From Streptomyces fructofermentans (GTDB taxonomy: Bacteria > Actinomycetota > Actinomycetes > Streptomycetales > Streptomycetaceae): 64,000 nucleotides of DNA. This document shows, piece after piece, positions 8,336-16,920 of this stretch. Location: positions 1 through 64,000 of the forward strand of contig NZ_BMWD01000028.1 in NCBI RefSeq assembly GCF_014651055.1. The letters are read 5' to 3'. Under the pieces are notes generated by a model that searched no databases, was not told the DNA's origin, and saw only the letters and a list, made by a program, of their open reading frames with translations. Every line of letters begins with the position of its first letter. The stretch's first letter is position 1. Position numbers and translations under genes: made by a program.

Positions 8336-10836
8336 GCCTCCACCTCCTTGGGGGACTCGGTGGCGGGCGTCGCCGGGCCGATGCGGACGAGTGCGCCGGG
8401 CAGGGCGCCCGTGTCCGAGGCGACGCCCCCTTGGGCGGAGTTCAGCGGGAGCCAGACCACGCGGTCGGGCATCTCGGTGATCTGCAGCGGGAGTTCGACC
8501 GCTCCGGCGGGACCCCGGACGGCCAGGGTGTCGCCGTCCTTGACGCCCGCCTCGGCGGCCGTCGCGGCCGAGACACGCGCGCGTGCGGCGTGCCGGGTCC
8601 CGGCGAGCGCCTCGTCGCCCTCCTGGAGGCGGCCCCGGTCGAGCAGCAGCCGGTGGCCCGCGAGCACGGCCTCGCCGGCGGCGGGCCTCGGCGGCTGCAC
8701 TGCGGCCTCGGCGGGCGCGGTGGCCCGCGGCCCGTCCCAGCCGCCGAGCCGGTCCAGCTCGGCGCGCGCGGTGCGCAGATCGGGCAGCCCCAGGTGCACG
8801 TCCATGGCGTCGGCCAGCATCTGCAGGACGCGGGCGTCGGCGGGCGCGACCCGTCGGGTCATCTGGTCGGGCTTCAGGGCGGCGTCGAACAGGCGCGCCC
8901 GGCCCTCCCAGTTGAGGAAGGTGCCCGCCTTCTCGGCGACCGCGGCGACGGGGAGGACCACGTCGGCGTGCCGGGTGACCTCGCCGGGCCGCAGCTCCAG
9001 CGAGACGAGGAAGCCCACGGCGGACAGCGCCTCGCGCGCCCGGGCCGGGTCGGGGAGGTCCGCGACCTCCACGCCCGCCACGACGAGCGCGGACAGTTCA
9101 CCGGTGGCGGCGGCCTCGACGATCTGACCGGTGTCGCGGCCGTAGCGGTGCGGCAGTTCGGCGACGCCCCAGGCGGCGGCGACCTCGTCCCGCGCGCGCG
9201 GGTCGGTGGCCGGGCGTCCGCCGGGCAGCAGCGAGGGGAGCGCGCCCGCCTCGATCGCGCCGCGCTCACCGGCCCTGCGGGGGATCCAGACGAGCTGGGC
9301 GCCGGTGGCGGCCGAGGCCCGTACCGCGGCGGTGAGCCCGCCGGCCACGGAGGCCAGCCTCTCGCCGACGACGATCACGGCACCCTCGGCCCGCAGGGCC
9401 TCGGCGGCCTTCGCCCCGTCGCCCTCCAGTCCGGTGCCGGAGGCCAGCGCGTCCAGCCACTGGGTCTCGGTGCCCGGCGCGGCCGGCAGCAGGGTGCCGC
9501 CCGCCTTCTCCAGTCCGCGGGTGGCGTGCGTGGCGAGGGAGAAGGTCTTCTGCCCGTGCCCGCGCGAGGCCTTGCGCAGCCGCAGGAAGACGCCGGGGGC
9601 CTCCTCCTCGGACTCGAACCCGGCGAGCAGGACGGCGGGTGCCTTCTCCAGCAGGGTGTACGTGACGCCCGTGCCGTCGAGGTCCCGTCCGCGTCCGGCG
9701 ACCCGGGCGGCCAGGAAGTCGGCCTCCTCACCGCTGTGCACGCGGGCCCGGAAGTCGATGTCGTTGGTGTCGAGCGCCACGCGCGCGAACTTGCTGTACG
9801 CGTAGGCGTCCTCGACGGTCAGCCGGCCGCCGGTGAGGACGGCGGACCTGGAGCGCGCGGCCAGCAGTCCGCGGGCCGCGGCCTCCAGCGCCTCGGGCCA
9901 CGAGGCGGGCTCCAGTTCCCCGGACTCGCCCCGAAGCAGCGGTGTCGTCAGCCGGTCCCGCTGCTGCGCGTACCGGAAGCCGAACCGCCCCTTGTCGCAG
10001 AGCCACTCCTCGTTGACCTCGGCGTCCGGGGCCGCGAGGCGCCGCATGACCTTGCCGCGCCGGTGGTCGGTACGGGTCGCGCAGCCGCCGGAGCAGTGCT
10101 CGCACACGGAGGGCGAGGAGACGAGGTCGAAGGGCCGGGAGCGGAAGCGGTACGCGGCGGACGTGAGGGCCCCGACCGGGCAGATCTGGATGGTGTTGCC
10201 GGAGAAGTAGGACTCGAAGGGGTCGCCCTCGCCGGTGCCGACCTGCTGGAGCGCGCCGCGCTCGATCAGCTCGATCATCGGGTCGCCCGCGATCTGGTTG
10301 GAGAAGCGGGTGCAGCGGGCGCACAGCACGCACCGCTCGCGGTCGAGGAGCACCTGGGTGGAGATCGGTACGGGCTTCTCGTAGGTCCGCTTCCTGCCCT
10401 CGAAGCGGGACTCGGACCTGCCGTGCGACACGGCCTGGTTCTGCAGCGGGCACTCGCCGCCCTTGTCGCAGACCGGGCAGTCCAGCGGGTGGTTGATGAG
10501 CAGCAGCTCCATCACCCCGTGCTGGGCCTTCTCGGCGACGGGCGAGGTGAGCTGGGTCCGCACCACCATGCCGTCGGTGCAGGTGATGGTGCAGGACGCC
10601 ATCGGCTTGCGCTGGCCCTCGACCTCGACGATGCACTGCCGGCAGGCGCCGACCGGGTCGAGGAGCGGGTGGTCGCAGAAGCGGGGGATCTCGATGCCGA
10701 GCTCCTCGGCGGCCCTGATGACCAGGGTGCCCTTGGGCACGCTGATCCCGACGCCGTCGATCGTCAGCGAGACGAGATCCTCCGGCGGGACCGCCGCCTC
10801 TCCGCCCCCGGAGGGAGCGCTCGTGGTCACGGTCAT
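8332..10836 (-). CDS. nuoG: NADH-quinone oxidoreductase subunit G
   Basis: Large iron-sulfur subunit of complex I, 834 residues. The N-terminal ferredoxin domain has the [2Fe-2S] motif CDHPLLDPVGACRQC. It is followed by the His/Cys motif (DCPVCDKGGECPL) and a [4Fe-4S] motif (CVLCARC). Around residue 230 a CxxCxxxC-x27-C motif (CEHCSGGC, then WLCDKG) is complete, so the extra cluster N7, lost in many lineages, is likely retained. The C-terminal half is a molybdopterin oxidoreductase-like fold without catalytic function in complex I. The ATG at 10836 overlaps nuoF (ATGA). Confidence 0.97.
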   Translation of the reverse strand: MTVTTSAPSGGGEAAVPPEDLVSLTIDGVGISVPKGTLVIRAAEELGIEIPRFCDHPLLDPVGACRQCIVEVEGQRKPMASCTITCTDGMVVRTQLTSPVAEKAQHGVMELLLINHPLDCPVCDKGGECPLQNQAVSHGRSESRFEGRKRTYEKPVPISTQVLLDRERCVLCARCTRFSNQIAGDPMIELIERGALQQVGTGEGDPFESYFSGNTIQICPVGALTSAAYRFRSRPFDLVSSPSVCEHCSGGCATRTDHRRGKVMRRLAAPDAEVNEEWLCDKGRFGFRYAQQRDRLTTPLLRGESGELEPASWPEALEAAARGLLAARSRSAVLTGGRLTVEDAYAYSKFARVALDTNDIDFRARVHSGEEADFLAARVAGRGRDLDGTGVTYTLLEKAPAVLLAGFESEEEAPGVFLRLRKASRGHGQKTFSLATHATRGLEKAGGTLLPAAPGTETQWLDALASGTGLEGDGAKAAEALRAEGAVIVVGERLASVAGGLTAAVRASAATGAQLVWIPRRAGERGAIEAGALPSLLPGGRPATDPRARDEVAAAWGVAELPHRYGRDTGQIVEAAATGELSALVVAGVEVADLPDPARAREALSAVGFLVSLELRPGEVTRHADVVLPVAAVAEKAGTFLNWEGRARLFDAALKPDQMTRRVAPADARVLQMLADAMDVHLGLPDLRTARAELDRLGGWDGPRATAPAEAAVQPPRPAAGEAVLAGHRLLLDRGRLQEGDEALAGTRHAARARVSAATAAEAGVKDGDTLAVRGPAGAVELPLQITEMPDRVVWLPLNSAQGGVASDTGALPGALVRIGPATPATESPKEVEA

Positions 10837-12206
10837 GCGTTCACCTCCGTGTGCTTGTCCGCCCAGGCCGTCGACTTCGCCGGATCGAAGGGGCAGCCGC
10901 GGCCGGTGATGTGCTCCTCGTACTCCTCGCGGAAGTACTTGAGGGAGGAGAAGATCGGCGAGGCGGCGCCGTCACCGAGGGCGCAGAAGGACTTGCCGTT
11001 GATGTTGTCGGCGATGTCGTTCAGCTTGTCGAGGTCGGACATGGCGCCCTTGCCGGCCTCGATGTCGCGCAGGAGCTGCACGAGCCAGTACGTGCCCTCG
11101 CGGCAGGGCGTGCACTTGCCGCAGGACTCGTGGGCGTAGAACTCGGTCCAGCGGGTGACCGCCCGGACCACGCAGGTCGTCTCGTCGAAGCACTGGAGCG
11201 CCTTGGTGCCGAGCATGGAGCCCGCGGCGCCCACTCCCTCGTAGTCCAGCGGGACGTCGAGGTGCTCGTCGGTGAACATCGGGGTGGAGGAGCCGCCCGG
11301 CGTCCAGAACTTGAGCCGGTGGCCCGCCCTCATGCCGCCGCTCATGTCGAGGAGCTGGCGCAGGGTGATGCCGAGCGGCGCCTCGTACTGGCCGGGGCTG
11401 GTGACGTGGCCGCTGAGCGAGTACAGCGTGAAGCCCGGGGACTTCTCGCTGCCCATCGACCTGAACCACTCCTTGCCCCTGTGGAGGATCGCGGGAACCG
11501 ACGCGATCGACTCCACGTTGTTCACCACGGTCGGGCAGGCGTAGAGGCCCGCGACCGCGGGGAAGGGGGGACGCAGCCGGGGCTGGCCGCGGCGCCCTTC
11601 GAGCGAGTCGAGGAGAGCCGTCTCCTCACCGCAGATGTAGGCGCCGGCGCCCGCGTGCACGGTGAGCTGGAGGTCGAGTCCGCTGCCCAGGATGTTCTCG
11701 CCCAGGTATCCCGCGGCATAGGCCTCGCGCACGGCCTCGTGCAGCCGGCGCAGCACGGGGACGACCTCGCCGCGCAGGTAGATGAAGGCGTGCGAGGACC
11801 GGATCGCGTAGCAGGCGATGACGATGCCCTCGATGAGGCTGTGCGGGTTGGCGAACAGGAGCGGGATGTCCTTGCAGGTCCCGGGCTCCGACTCGTCGGC
11901 GTTGACCACCAGGTAGTGGGGCTTGCCGTCGCCCTGCGGGATGAACTGCCACTTCATCCCGGTGGGGAATCCCGCGCCGCCGCGCCCGCGCAGACCGGAG
12001 TCCTTCACGTACGCGATGAGGTCGTCGGGCGACATGGCGAGGGCCTTGCGCAGGCCCTCGTACCCGTCGTGCCTGCGGTAGACGTCCAGGGACCAGGCCC
12101 TGTCCTCGTCCCAGAAGGCGGAGAGTACGGGCGAGAGCAGCTTCTCGGGCGTTCCGCCGCCGGCCTCCGGCTGGGAGGTGCCCCCGTATTGAGTGGACAA
12201 GGTCAT
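10833..12206 (-). CDS. nuoF: NADH-quinone oxidoreductase subunit F (NADH/FMN binding)
   Basis: Entry point for electrons: binds NADH, FMN and the [4Fe-4S] cluster N3, 457 residues. The glycine-rich nucleotide motif GLRGRGGAGFPTGMKW is near residue 70. The cluster motif ESCGKCTPCREGTYW is near residue 360, with a further cysteine downstream. The ATG at 12206 has a GAGGAGGGGG ribosome site and shares one base with the nuoE stop (TGATG). The frame remains open upstream, but those codons overlap nuoE and lack a start with a ribosome site. Confidence 0.97.
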   Translation of the reverse strand: MTLSTQYGGTSQPEAGGGTPEKLLSPVLSAFWDEDRAWSLDVYRRHDGYEGLRKALAMSPDDLIAYVKDSGLRGRGGAGFPTGMKWQFIPQGDGKPHYLVVNADESEPGTCKDIPLLFANPHSLIEGIVIACYAIRSSHAFIYLRGEVVPVLRRLHEAVREAYAAGYLGENILGSGLDLQLTVHAGAGAYICGEETALLDSLEGRRGQPRLRPPFPAVAGLYACPTVVNNVESIASVPAILHRGKEWFRSMGSEKSPGFTLYSLSGHVTSPGQYEAPLGITLRQLLDMSGGMRAGHRLKFWTPGGSSTPMFTDEHLDVPLDYEGVGAAGSMLGTKALQCFDETTCVVRAVTRWTEFYAHESCGKCTPCREGTYWLVQLLRDIEAGKGAMSDLDKLNDIADNINGKSFCALGDGAASPIFSSLKYFREEYEEHITGRGCPFDPAKSTAWADKHTEVNA

Positions 12207-13069
12207 CACTCCCCCTCCTCGGCTGCGGGCCCGGCCGGGTGGGCGGGGTCGGAGGCCGACGTGTCCTGCGGCGCGTCGTGCGAGCTGAGGTGCTCGGTCG
12301 GCGACGGGTCGTGCGGTGCGCCGTCCCGGGGGGCTCCGGGGCCGCGCGGGTGCACCACGCGCGCCGCGGACGTCTCGCCCCTGGCCAGCCGCAGACCGAT
12401 CAGCGAGGCCGGGCCGGCGCTTCCGCTCGCCTCGACCGCGCCCTCGCGCTCGTCCGGGAAGCCCGCCAGGATGCGGGCGGTGTCCTTGAACGTGCACAGC
12501 GGCGCGCCGCGCGTCGGGTCGACCTGGTTGCCCGCGCGCAGGTCGTCGACGAGCGCCTTCGCGCTCGACACGGTCTGGTTGTCGAAGAACTCCCAGTTGA
12601 CCATCACCACCGGCGCGAAGTCGCAGGCCGCGTTGCACTCGATGTGCTCCAGCGTGACCTTGCCGTCGTCGGTGGTGCCGCCGTTGCCGACGCCGAGGTG
12701 GTCCTGGAGGGCCTCGAAGATCGCGTCGCCGCCCATGACCGCGCACAGCGTGTTGGTGCAGACGCCCACCTGGTAGTCGCCGCTCGGCCTGCGCCGGTAC
12801 ATGGAGTAGAAGGTGGCGACCGCGGTGACCTCGGCCGTGGTCAGGCCGAGCACGTCGGCGCAGAACCTCATGCCGGTACGGGTCACGTGGCCTTCCTCCG
12901 ACTGCACGAGGTGCAGCAGCGGAAGGAGGGCCGACCGGGAGTCCGGGTAGCGCGCGATCACGTCGTGCGCGTCCGCCTCCAGCCGGGCGCGGACGTCGTC
13001 CGGGTAGTCGGGCGCGGGCAGCTGGGGCATGCCCAGACTGACACCCTGCTCGGAAGGAGTGGTGGTCAC
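12206..13069 (-). CDS. nuoE: NADH-quinone oxidoreductase subunit E
   Basis: [2Fe-2S] subunit (cluster N1a) that sits beside NuoF, 287 residues from the GTG at 13069, which overlaps the nuoD stop by four bases. The two cysteine pairs are in VCTNTLC (about residues 101-106) and IECNAACD (about 146-151). The catalytic fold ends near residue 195. The remaining 90 or so residues are Ala/Pro/Gly/Asp-rich and probably disordered; E. coli NuoE is only 166 residues. An internal ATG at 13030 is a second possible start. Confidence 0.95.
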   Translation of the reverse strand: MTTTPSEQGVSLGMPQLPAPDYPDDVRARLEADAHDVIARYPDSRSALLPLLHLVQSEEGHVTRTGMRFCADVLGLTTAEVTAVATFYSMYRRRPSGDYQVGVCTNTLCAVMGGDAIFEALQDHLGVGNGGTTDDGKVTLEHIECNAACDFAPVVMVNWEFFDNQTVSSAKALVDDLRAGNQVDPTRGAPLCTFKDTARILAGFPDEREGAVEASGSAGPASLIGLRLARGETSAARVVHPRGPGAPRDGAPHDPSPTEHLSSHDAPQDTSASDPAHPAGPAAEEGE

Positions 13070-14382
13070 CGGTCGACGCCTCCCATCACGGGGTCGATGG
13101 ACGCGACGGCGACGATGACGTCGGCGACCTGGCCGCCCTCGCACATCGCCGCCATGGCCTGCAGATTGGTGAAGGACGGGTCGCGGTAGTGGACCCGGAA
13201 GGGGCGGGTGCCGCCGTCGGAGACGACGTGCACGCCGAGTTCCCCCTTGGGTGACTCGACGGCCGCGTACGCCTGTCCCGGCGGGACGCGGAAGCCCTCG
13301 GTCACCAGCTTGAAGTGGTGGATCAGGGCCTCCATGGAGGTGCCCATGATCTTCTTGATGTGGTCGAGCGAGTTGCCGAGGCCGTCGGGGCCGAGCGCGA
13401 GCTGGGCGGGCCAGGCGATCTTCTTGTCCGCGACCATGACGGGGCCGGGCTCCAGCCGGTCCAGGCACTGCTCGACGATCGACAGCGACTGGCGCATCTC
13501 CTCCAGCCGGATCAGGAAGCGCCCGTACGCGTCGCACGTGTCGGTGGTCGGGACGTCGAAGTCGTACGTCTCGTATCCGCAGTACGGCTGCGCCTTGCGC
13601 AGGTCGTGCGGCAGACCGGCCGAGCGGAGGATCGGCCCGGTGGCCCCCAGGGCCATGCAGCCCGTCAGGTCGAGATGGCCGATGTCCTGCATACGGGCCT
13701 TGAAGATGGGGTTCCCGGTGGCGAGCTTGTCGTACTCGGGAAGGTTCTTCCGCATCGTCTTCACGAACTCGCGGATCTGGTCGACCGCGCCCGGGGGCAG
13801 GTCCTGGGCGAGTCCGCCGGGCCTGATGAACGCGTGGTTCATGCGCAGGCCGGTGATCAGCTCGTAGATGTCGAGGATGAGTTCACGGTCACGGAATCCG
13901 TAGATCATGATCGTGGTGGCGCCCAGCTCCATGCCGCCGGTGGCGATGCACACGAGGTGGGAGGAGAGCCGGTTCAGCTCCATGAGGAGCACGCGGATGA
14001 TCGTCGCGCGGTCCGGGATCTGATCCTCGATGCCGAGCAGTTTCTCGACGCCGAGGCAGTACGCGGTCTCGTTGAAGAAGGACGTCAGGTAGTCCATGCG
14101 CGTCACGAAGGTCGTGCCCTGCGTCCACGTACGGAATTCGAGGTTCTTCTCGATTCCGGTGTGCAGGTATCCGATGCCGCAGCGGGCCTCGGTGACCGTC
14201 TCGCCGTCGATCTCCAGGATGAGCCGGAGCACGCCGTGCGTGGACGGGTGCTGGGGTCCCATGTTGACGACGATGCGCTCGTCGTCGGCCCGGGCCGCGG
14301 TCTGGACGACCTCGTCCCAGTCGCCGCCGGTGACCGTGTAGACGGTGCCCTCGGTCGTCTCTCGGGCGGATGCGTGCGTCAT
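13066..14382 (-). CDS. nuoD: NADH-quinone oxidoreductase subunit D
   Basis: 49-kDa-type quinone-site subunit, related to NiFe hydrogenase large subunits, 438 residues. NMGPQHPSTHGVLRL (about residues 39-53) contains the quinone-site histidine region, and the C-terminal ...SIDPVMGGVDR ending is characteristic. It is a separate gene from nuoC, whereas the two are fused in E. coli. The start at ATG 14382 has CGGGAGG upstream; 33 further in-frame codons upstream have no support. Confidence 0.97.
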   Translation of the reverse strand: MTHASARETTEGTVYTVTGGDWDEVVQTAARADDERIVVNMGPQHPSTHGVLRLILEIDGETVTEARCGIGYLHTGIEKNLEFRTWTQGTTFVTRMDYLTSFFNETAYCLGVEKLLGIEDQIPDRATIIRVLLMELNRLSSHLVCIATGGMELGATTIMIYGFRDRELILDIYELITGLRMNHAFIRPGGLAQDLPPGAVDQIREFVKTMRKNLPEYDKLATGNPIFKARMQDIGHLDLTGCMALGATGPILRSAGLPHDLRKAQPYCGYETYDFDVPTTDTCDAYGRFLIRLEEMRQSLSIVEQCLDRLEPGPVMVADKKIAWPAQLALGPDGLGNSLDHIKKIMGTSMEALIHHFKLVTEGFRVPPGQAYAAVESPKGELGVHVVSDGGTRPFRVHYRDPSFTNLQAMAAMCEGGQVADVIVAVASIDPVMGGVDR

Positions 14383-14437
14383 TGAGGCCTCCCGGAGGGA
14401 GTGGTGGAGGGACGGTGGTCTGCCGGCGGACAGGCAG

Positions 14438-15181
14438 TCATGAGTACGACCTCCGCTGGTCCGGAGCCGGGATCTGGGCACCCTTGTACTCGACGGCGAT
14501 GCCGCCGAGCGGGTAGTCCTTGCGCTGCGGGTGGCCCTGCCAGTCGTCCGGCATCATGATCCGCGTCAGCGCCGGGTGACCGTCGAAGACGATGCCGAAG
14601 AAGTCGTACGCCTCGCGCTCGTGCCAGTCGTTCGTCGGATAGACCGCGACGAGCGAGGGGATGTGCGGCTCGCTGTCCGGGGCGCTGACCTCGACGCGGA
14701 TCAACCGGTTGTGGGTGATCGATCGCAGGTGGTAGACGGCGTGCAGCTCGCGGCCCTTGTCGTGCGGGTAGTGCACTCCGCTCACGCCGGTGCACAGCTC
14801 GAAGCGCAGCGCCGGGTCGTCGCGCAGTGTCCGGGCGACCCGTTCCAGGTACTCGCGTTCGACGTGGAAGGTGATCTCGTCGCGGTCGACGACCGTCTTC
14901 TCGATCGCGTTCCCGGGGACGATGTCCTGTTCCTCCAGGGCGCCCTCCAGCTCGTCGGCGACCTCGTCGAACCAGCCGCCGTACGGTCGGGCGGCCGGCC
15001 CGGGGAGCCGGATCGAGCGGACCAGGCCGCCGTAGCCGGAGGTGTCCCCGCCGTTCTGGGCGCCGAACATGCCGCGCTGGACGCGGATCTCCTCGCCGCC
15101 GTCGCCCCGCTGGCCCGGGAGGTTGGAGCCGCCCAGGTCCTTCTCGGGGTTCGTGCCGTTCGTGCCGTTCGCGTCGCTCAC
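14438..15181 (-). CDS. nuoC: NADH-quinone oxidoreductase subunit C
   Basis: 30-kDa subunit of the peripheral arm, 247 residues. The signature EREAYDFFGIVFDGHP and the following MPDDWQGHPQRKDYPLGG lie in the C-terminal third. The first 70 residues or so are polar, Asn/Gly-rich and specific to actinomycetes. It starts at GTG 15181, overlapping the nuoB stop (GTGA), and ends 55 bases before nuoD, the largest gap inside the operon. Confidence 0.96.
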   Translation of the reverse strand: MSDANGTNGTNPEKDLGGSNLPGQRGDGGEEIRVQRGMFGAQNGGDTSGYGGLVRSIRLPGPAARPYGGWFDEVADELEGALEEQDIVPGNAIEKTVVDRDEITFHVEREYLERVARTLRDDPALRFELCTGVSGVHYPHDKGRELHAVYHLRSITHNRLIRVEVSAPDSEPHIPSLVAVYPTNDWHEREAYDFFGIVFDGHPALTRIMMPDDWQGHPQRKDYPLGGIAVEYKGAQIPAPDQRRSYS

Positions 15182-15732
15182 CGCAGCAGGCCCTTCATCT
15201 CGATGGTGGGGAGCGCCTTGAGCGCCGCTTCCTCCGCCTCGCGGGCCGCCTCCTCGGCGTTCACGCCGAGCTTCGAGGTCTGGATCTTCTGGTGGAGCTT
15301 GAGGATCGCGTCCATCAGCATCTCGGGCCGCGGCGGACAGCCGGGCAGGTAGATATCCACAGGGACGATGTGATCGACGCCCTGCACGATCGCGTAGTTG
15401 TTGAACATGCCGCCCGAGGAAGCGCAAACCCCCATGGAGATGACCCACTTGGGGTTCGGCATCTGGTCGTAGACCTGCCTCAGTACCGGCGCCATCTTCT
15501 GGCTGACGCGTCCCGCGACGATCATCAGGTCCGCCTGGCGGGGCGATCCGCGGAAGACCTCCATCCCGAAGCGGGCCAGGTCGTAGCGGCCGGCGCCCGT
15601 CGTCATCATCTCGATGGCGCAGCAGGCGAGGCCGAAGGTGGCGGGAAAGACGGACGACTTCCGCACCCACCCCGCGGCCTGCTCGACGGTGGTCAGCAGG
15701 AATCCGCTCGGCAGCTTTTCTTCGAGTCCCAT
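15178..15732 (-). CDS. nuoB: NADH-quinone oxidoreductase subunit B
   Basis: PSST-type subunit carrying the terminal cluster N2 next to the quinone site, 184 residues. The cysteine ligands appear in order: adjacent cysteines in FGLACCAIEMM, a cysteine in GVCASSGGMF and one in YLPGCPPRPE. The ATG at 15732 lies 32 bases after nuoA. Length and motifs are standard for the family. Confidence 0.97.
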   Translation of the reverse strand: MGLEEKLPSGFLLTTVEQAAGWVRKSSVFPATFGLACCAIEMMTTGAGRYDLARFGMEVFRGSPRQADLMIVAGRVSQKMAPVLRQVYDQMPNPKWVISMGVCASSGGMFNNYAIVQGVDHIVPVDIYLPGCPPRPEMLMDAILKLHQKIQTSKLGVNAEEAAREAEEAALKALPTIEMKGLLR

Positions 15733-15764
15733 GCTCAGTGGCTCCTCTGTCCCCTATGCGGGGT

Positions 15765-16124
15765 TCAGTCCCATTCCAGGCCGCCGCGCCGCCATACGTA
15801 CGCGTACGCGACGAAGACGGTGAGCACGAAGAGCAGCATCTCCACGAGCCCGAAAACCCCCAGCGCGTCGAAGGTGACGGCCCAGGGATAGAGGAAGACG
15901 ATCTCGATATCGAAAATGATGAAGAGCATCGCCGTCAGGTAGTACTTGATGGGGAACCGCCCGCCGCCCGCCGGCGTGGGGGTCGGCTCGATTCCGCACT
16001 CGTAAGCCTCGAGCTTGGCCCGGTTGTATCGCTTTGGACCGATAAGCGTGGCCATGACCACGGAGAAGATCGCAAAGCCTGCCCCGAGGGCTCCCAGCAC
16101 GAGGATGGGCGCATACGCGTTCAC
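15765..16124 (-). CDS. nuoA: NADH-quinone oxidoreductase subunit A
   Basis: First gene of the nuo operon, a three-helix membrane subunit (ND3 family) of 119 residues. The conserved loop YECGIEPTPTPAGGGRFPIKYYL near residues 40-60 contains the family cysteine; FDIEIVFLYPWA follows. The start used here is within ...GCGGTGAACGCG; the preceding GAGGAGCGAGGAGC is a plausible ribosome site. The upstream region carries the Rex-type operator described separately. Confidence 0.97.
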   Translation of the reverse strand: MNAYAPILVLGALGAGFAIFSVVMATLIGPKRYNRAKLEAYECGIEPTPTPAGGGRFPIKYYLTAMLFIIFDIEIVFLYPWAVTFDALGVFGLVEMLLFVLTVFVAYAYVWRRGGLEWD

Positions 16125-16250
16125 CGCTCCTCGCTCCTCTCAGTCGGCATTGACTGCTGGCGGTTGCATCGGGCGTCACACCTGCCTCGCGAACCCCGCG
16201 GGCCCCACCGGACTCTCAAGCCCCGTGCGGCTCCACGAAGATCGTGCTCA

Positions 16251-16266
16251 TGTGAAGCAGGTCACA
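16251..16266 (-). promoter_or_regulatory. Rex-type redox operator upstream of nuoA
   Basis: TGTGAAGCAGGTCACA: perfect half-sites TGTGA and TCACA separated by six bases, matching the Streptomyces Rex operator form TGTGAACGCGTTCACA. It lies about 127 bases before the nuoA start and about 16 bases downstream, in the sense of transcription, of a candidate -10 hexamer. Rex senses NADH/NAD+; repression of nuo at high NAD+ fits complex I function. A Rex site before nuoA has been reported in S. coelicolor as I recall. Confidence 0.78.
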
Positions 16267-16282
16267 AGCCCAACTGCCCCGC

Positions 16283-16288
16283 ATCCTA
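16283..16288 (-). promoter_or_regulatory. Candidate -10 element of the nuo promoter
   Basis: On the minus strand the hexamer reads TAGGAT, a strong HrdB-type -10. No matching TTGAC-like -35 is evident at 16-18 bases, so either the promoter is activator-dependent or this hexamer is chance. Its position would put the start point just before the Rex-like site. Confidence 0.4.
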
Positions 16289-16660
16289 TGCCTGCCGGTC
16301 TGTGATCTGCGACACGGGGTACGACAACGCCTTTGTGATCTCCACCACCCGTCGAAAGATCTTGAAGTCGGATGAGTGCCGATCTTCGTACGAGAAGCGT
16401 CCGAGTGATCACCAGAGGTGACATTTTCGCTCATCGCCGCTGGTCGGAGGCCTGGTTCACTATCAAGGGACCCGGATCGAAGGCAAATTGGCGCTGGACT
16501 TCGTCGCTTGATAGTGGAACTCGTTCACACTTCGGGGGGAGTTGGAGTGCCCGGTGTGGACGGATCGGGCGCGTGCATCCGTTCACGAGCGGGAGGCGCC
16601 GCCGGGCCCGCTCCCGCGACCCCGGCCGGCCGCCCGCGCGGGACGCGGCCCCCGCGGTGA

Positions 16661-16691
16661 CCGTTCCGTGACCTCCGTCACACCGGAACGG
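16661..16691 (+). promoter_or_regulatory. Crp-like palindrome upstream of the NlpC/P60 gene
   Basis: An eight-base perfect inverted repeat (CCGTTCCG ... CGGAACGG) encloses GTGACCTCCGTCAC, which fits the Streptomyces Crp consensus GTG-N6-GNCAC. It stands about 230 bases before the hydrolase start. Crp of Streptomyces is known to control NlpC/P60 and Rpf cell-wall hydrolases important for germination, so the target makes sense. The outer arms could also fold into a hairpin in RNA. Confidence 0.6.
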
Positions 16692-16920
16692 CGCGGAATC
16701 AACCGGGCTTGGCCAACGGCTTCAACAGATGCTAGGCCGCGGGCAATTCGGACGTAACGCGAAAAGCCCATGATCACAGGCGGGACGGGCCGTGTCCGCA
16801 ATGCCCGTTAAGGCGTCAATAAGGGTCCGCCCGAAGGAAATTCGGGGCCGCCGTTGAGCAATTGTGGCGCACCACACGTTTCTTGTAGGTATGAGGGAGC
16901 CCCTGATACCGGTTGTACCC

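Larger units (their letters stand above)
16125..16920. other. Divergent intergenic region nuoA / NlpC-P60 gene
   Basis: About 800 bases with no convincing gene; short open frames here (for example 16216-16434 minus) lack a ribosome site and recognisable content. It holds the Rex-like operator and candidate -10 element for nuoA, and a strong Crp-like palindrome for the rightward hydrolase gene. No ydaO-type (c-di-AMP) riboswitch core was recognised, although such elements often precede NlpC/P60 and rpf genes in Streptomyces. Confidence 0.7.

Noticed and set aside
16216..16434. Small minus-strand frame between nuoA and the NlpC/P60 gene
   Set aside because: No ribosome site, no recognisable content, and it spans the Rex-like operator region.
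16400..16920. Possible ydaO (c-di-AMP) riboswitch before the NlpC/P60 gene
   Set aside because: The conserved riboswitch core segments were not found by eye; only the Crp-like palindrome stands out. A covariance-model search would settle it.
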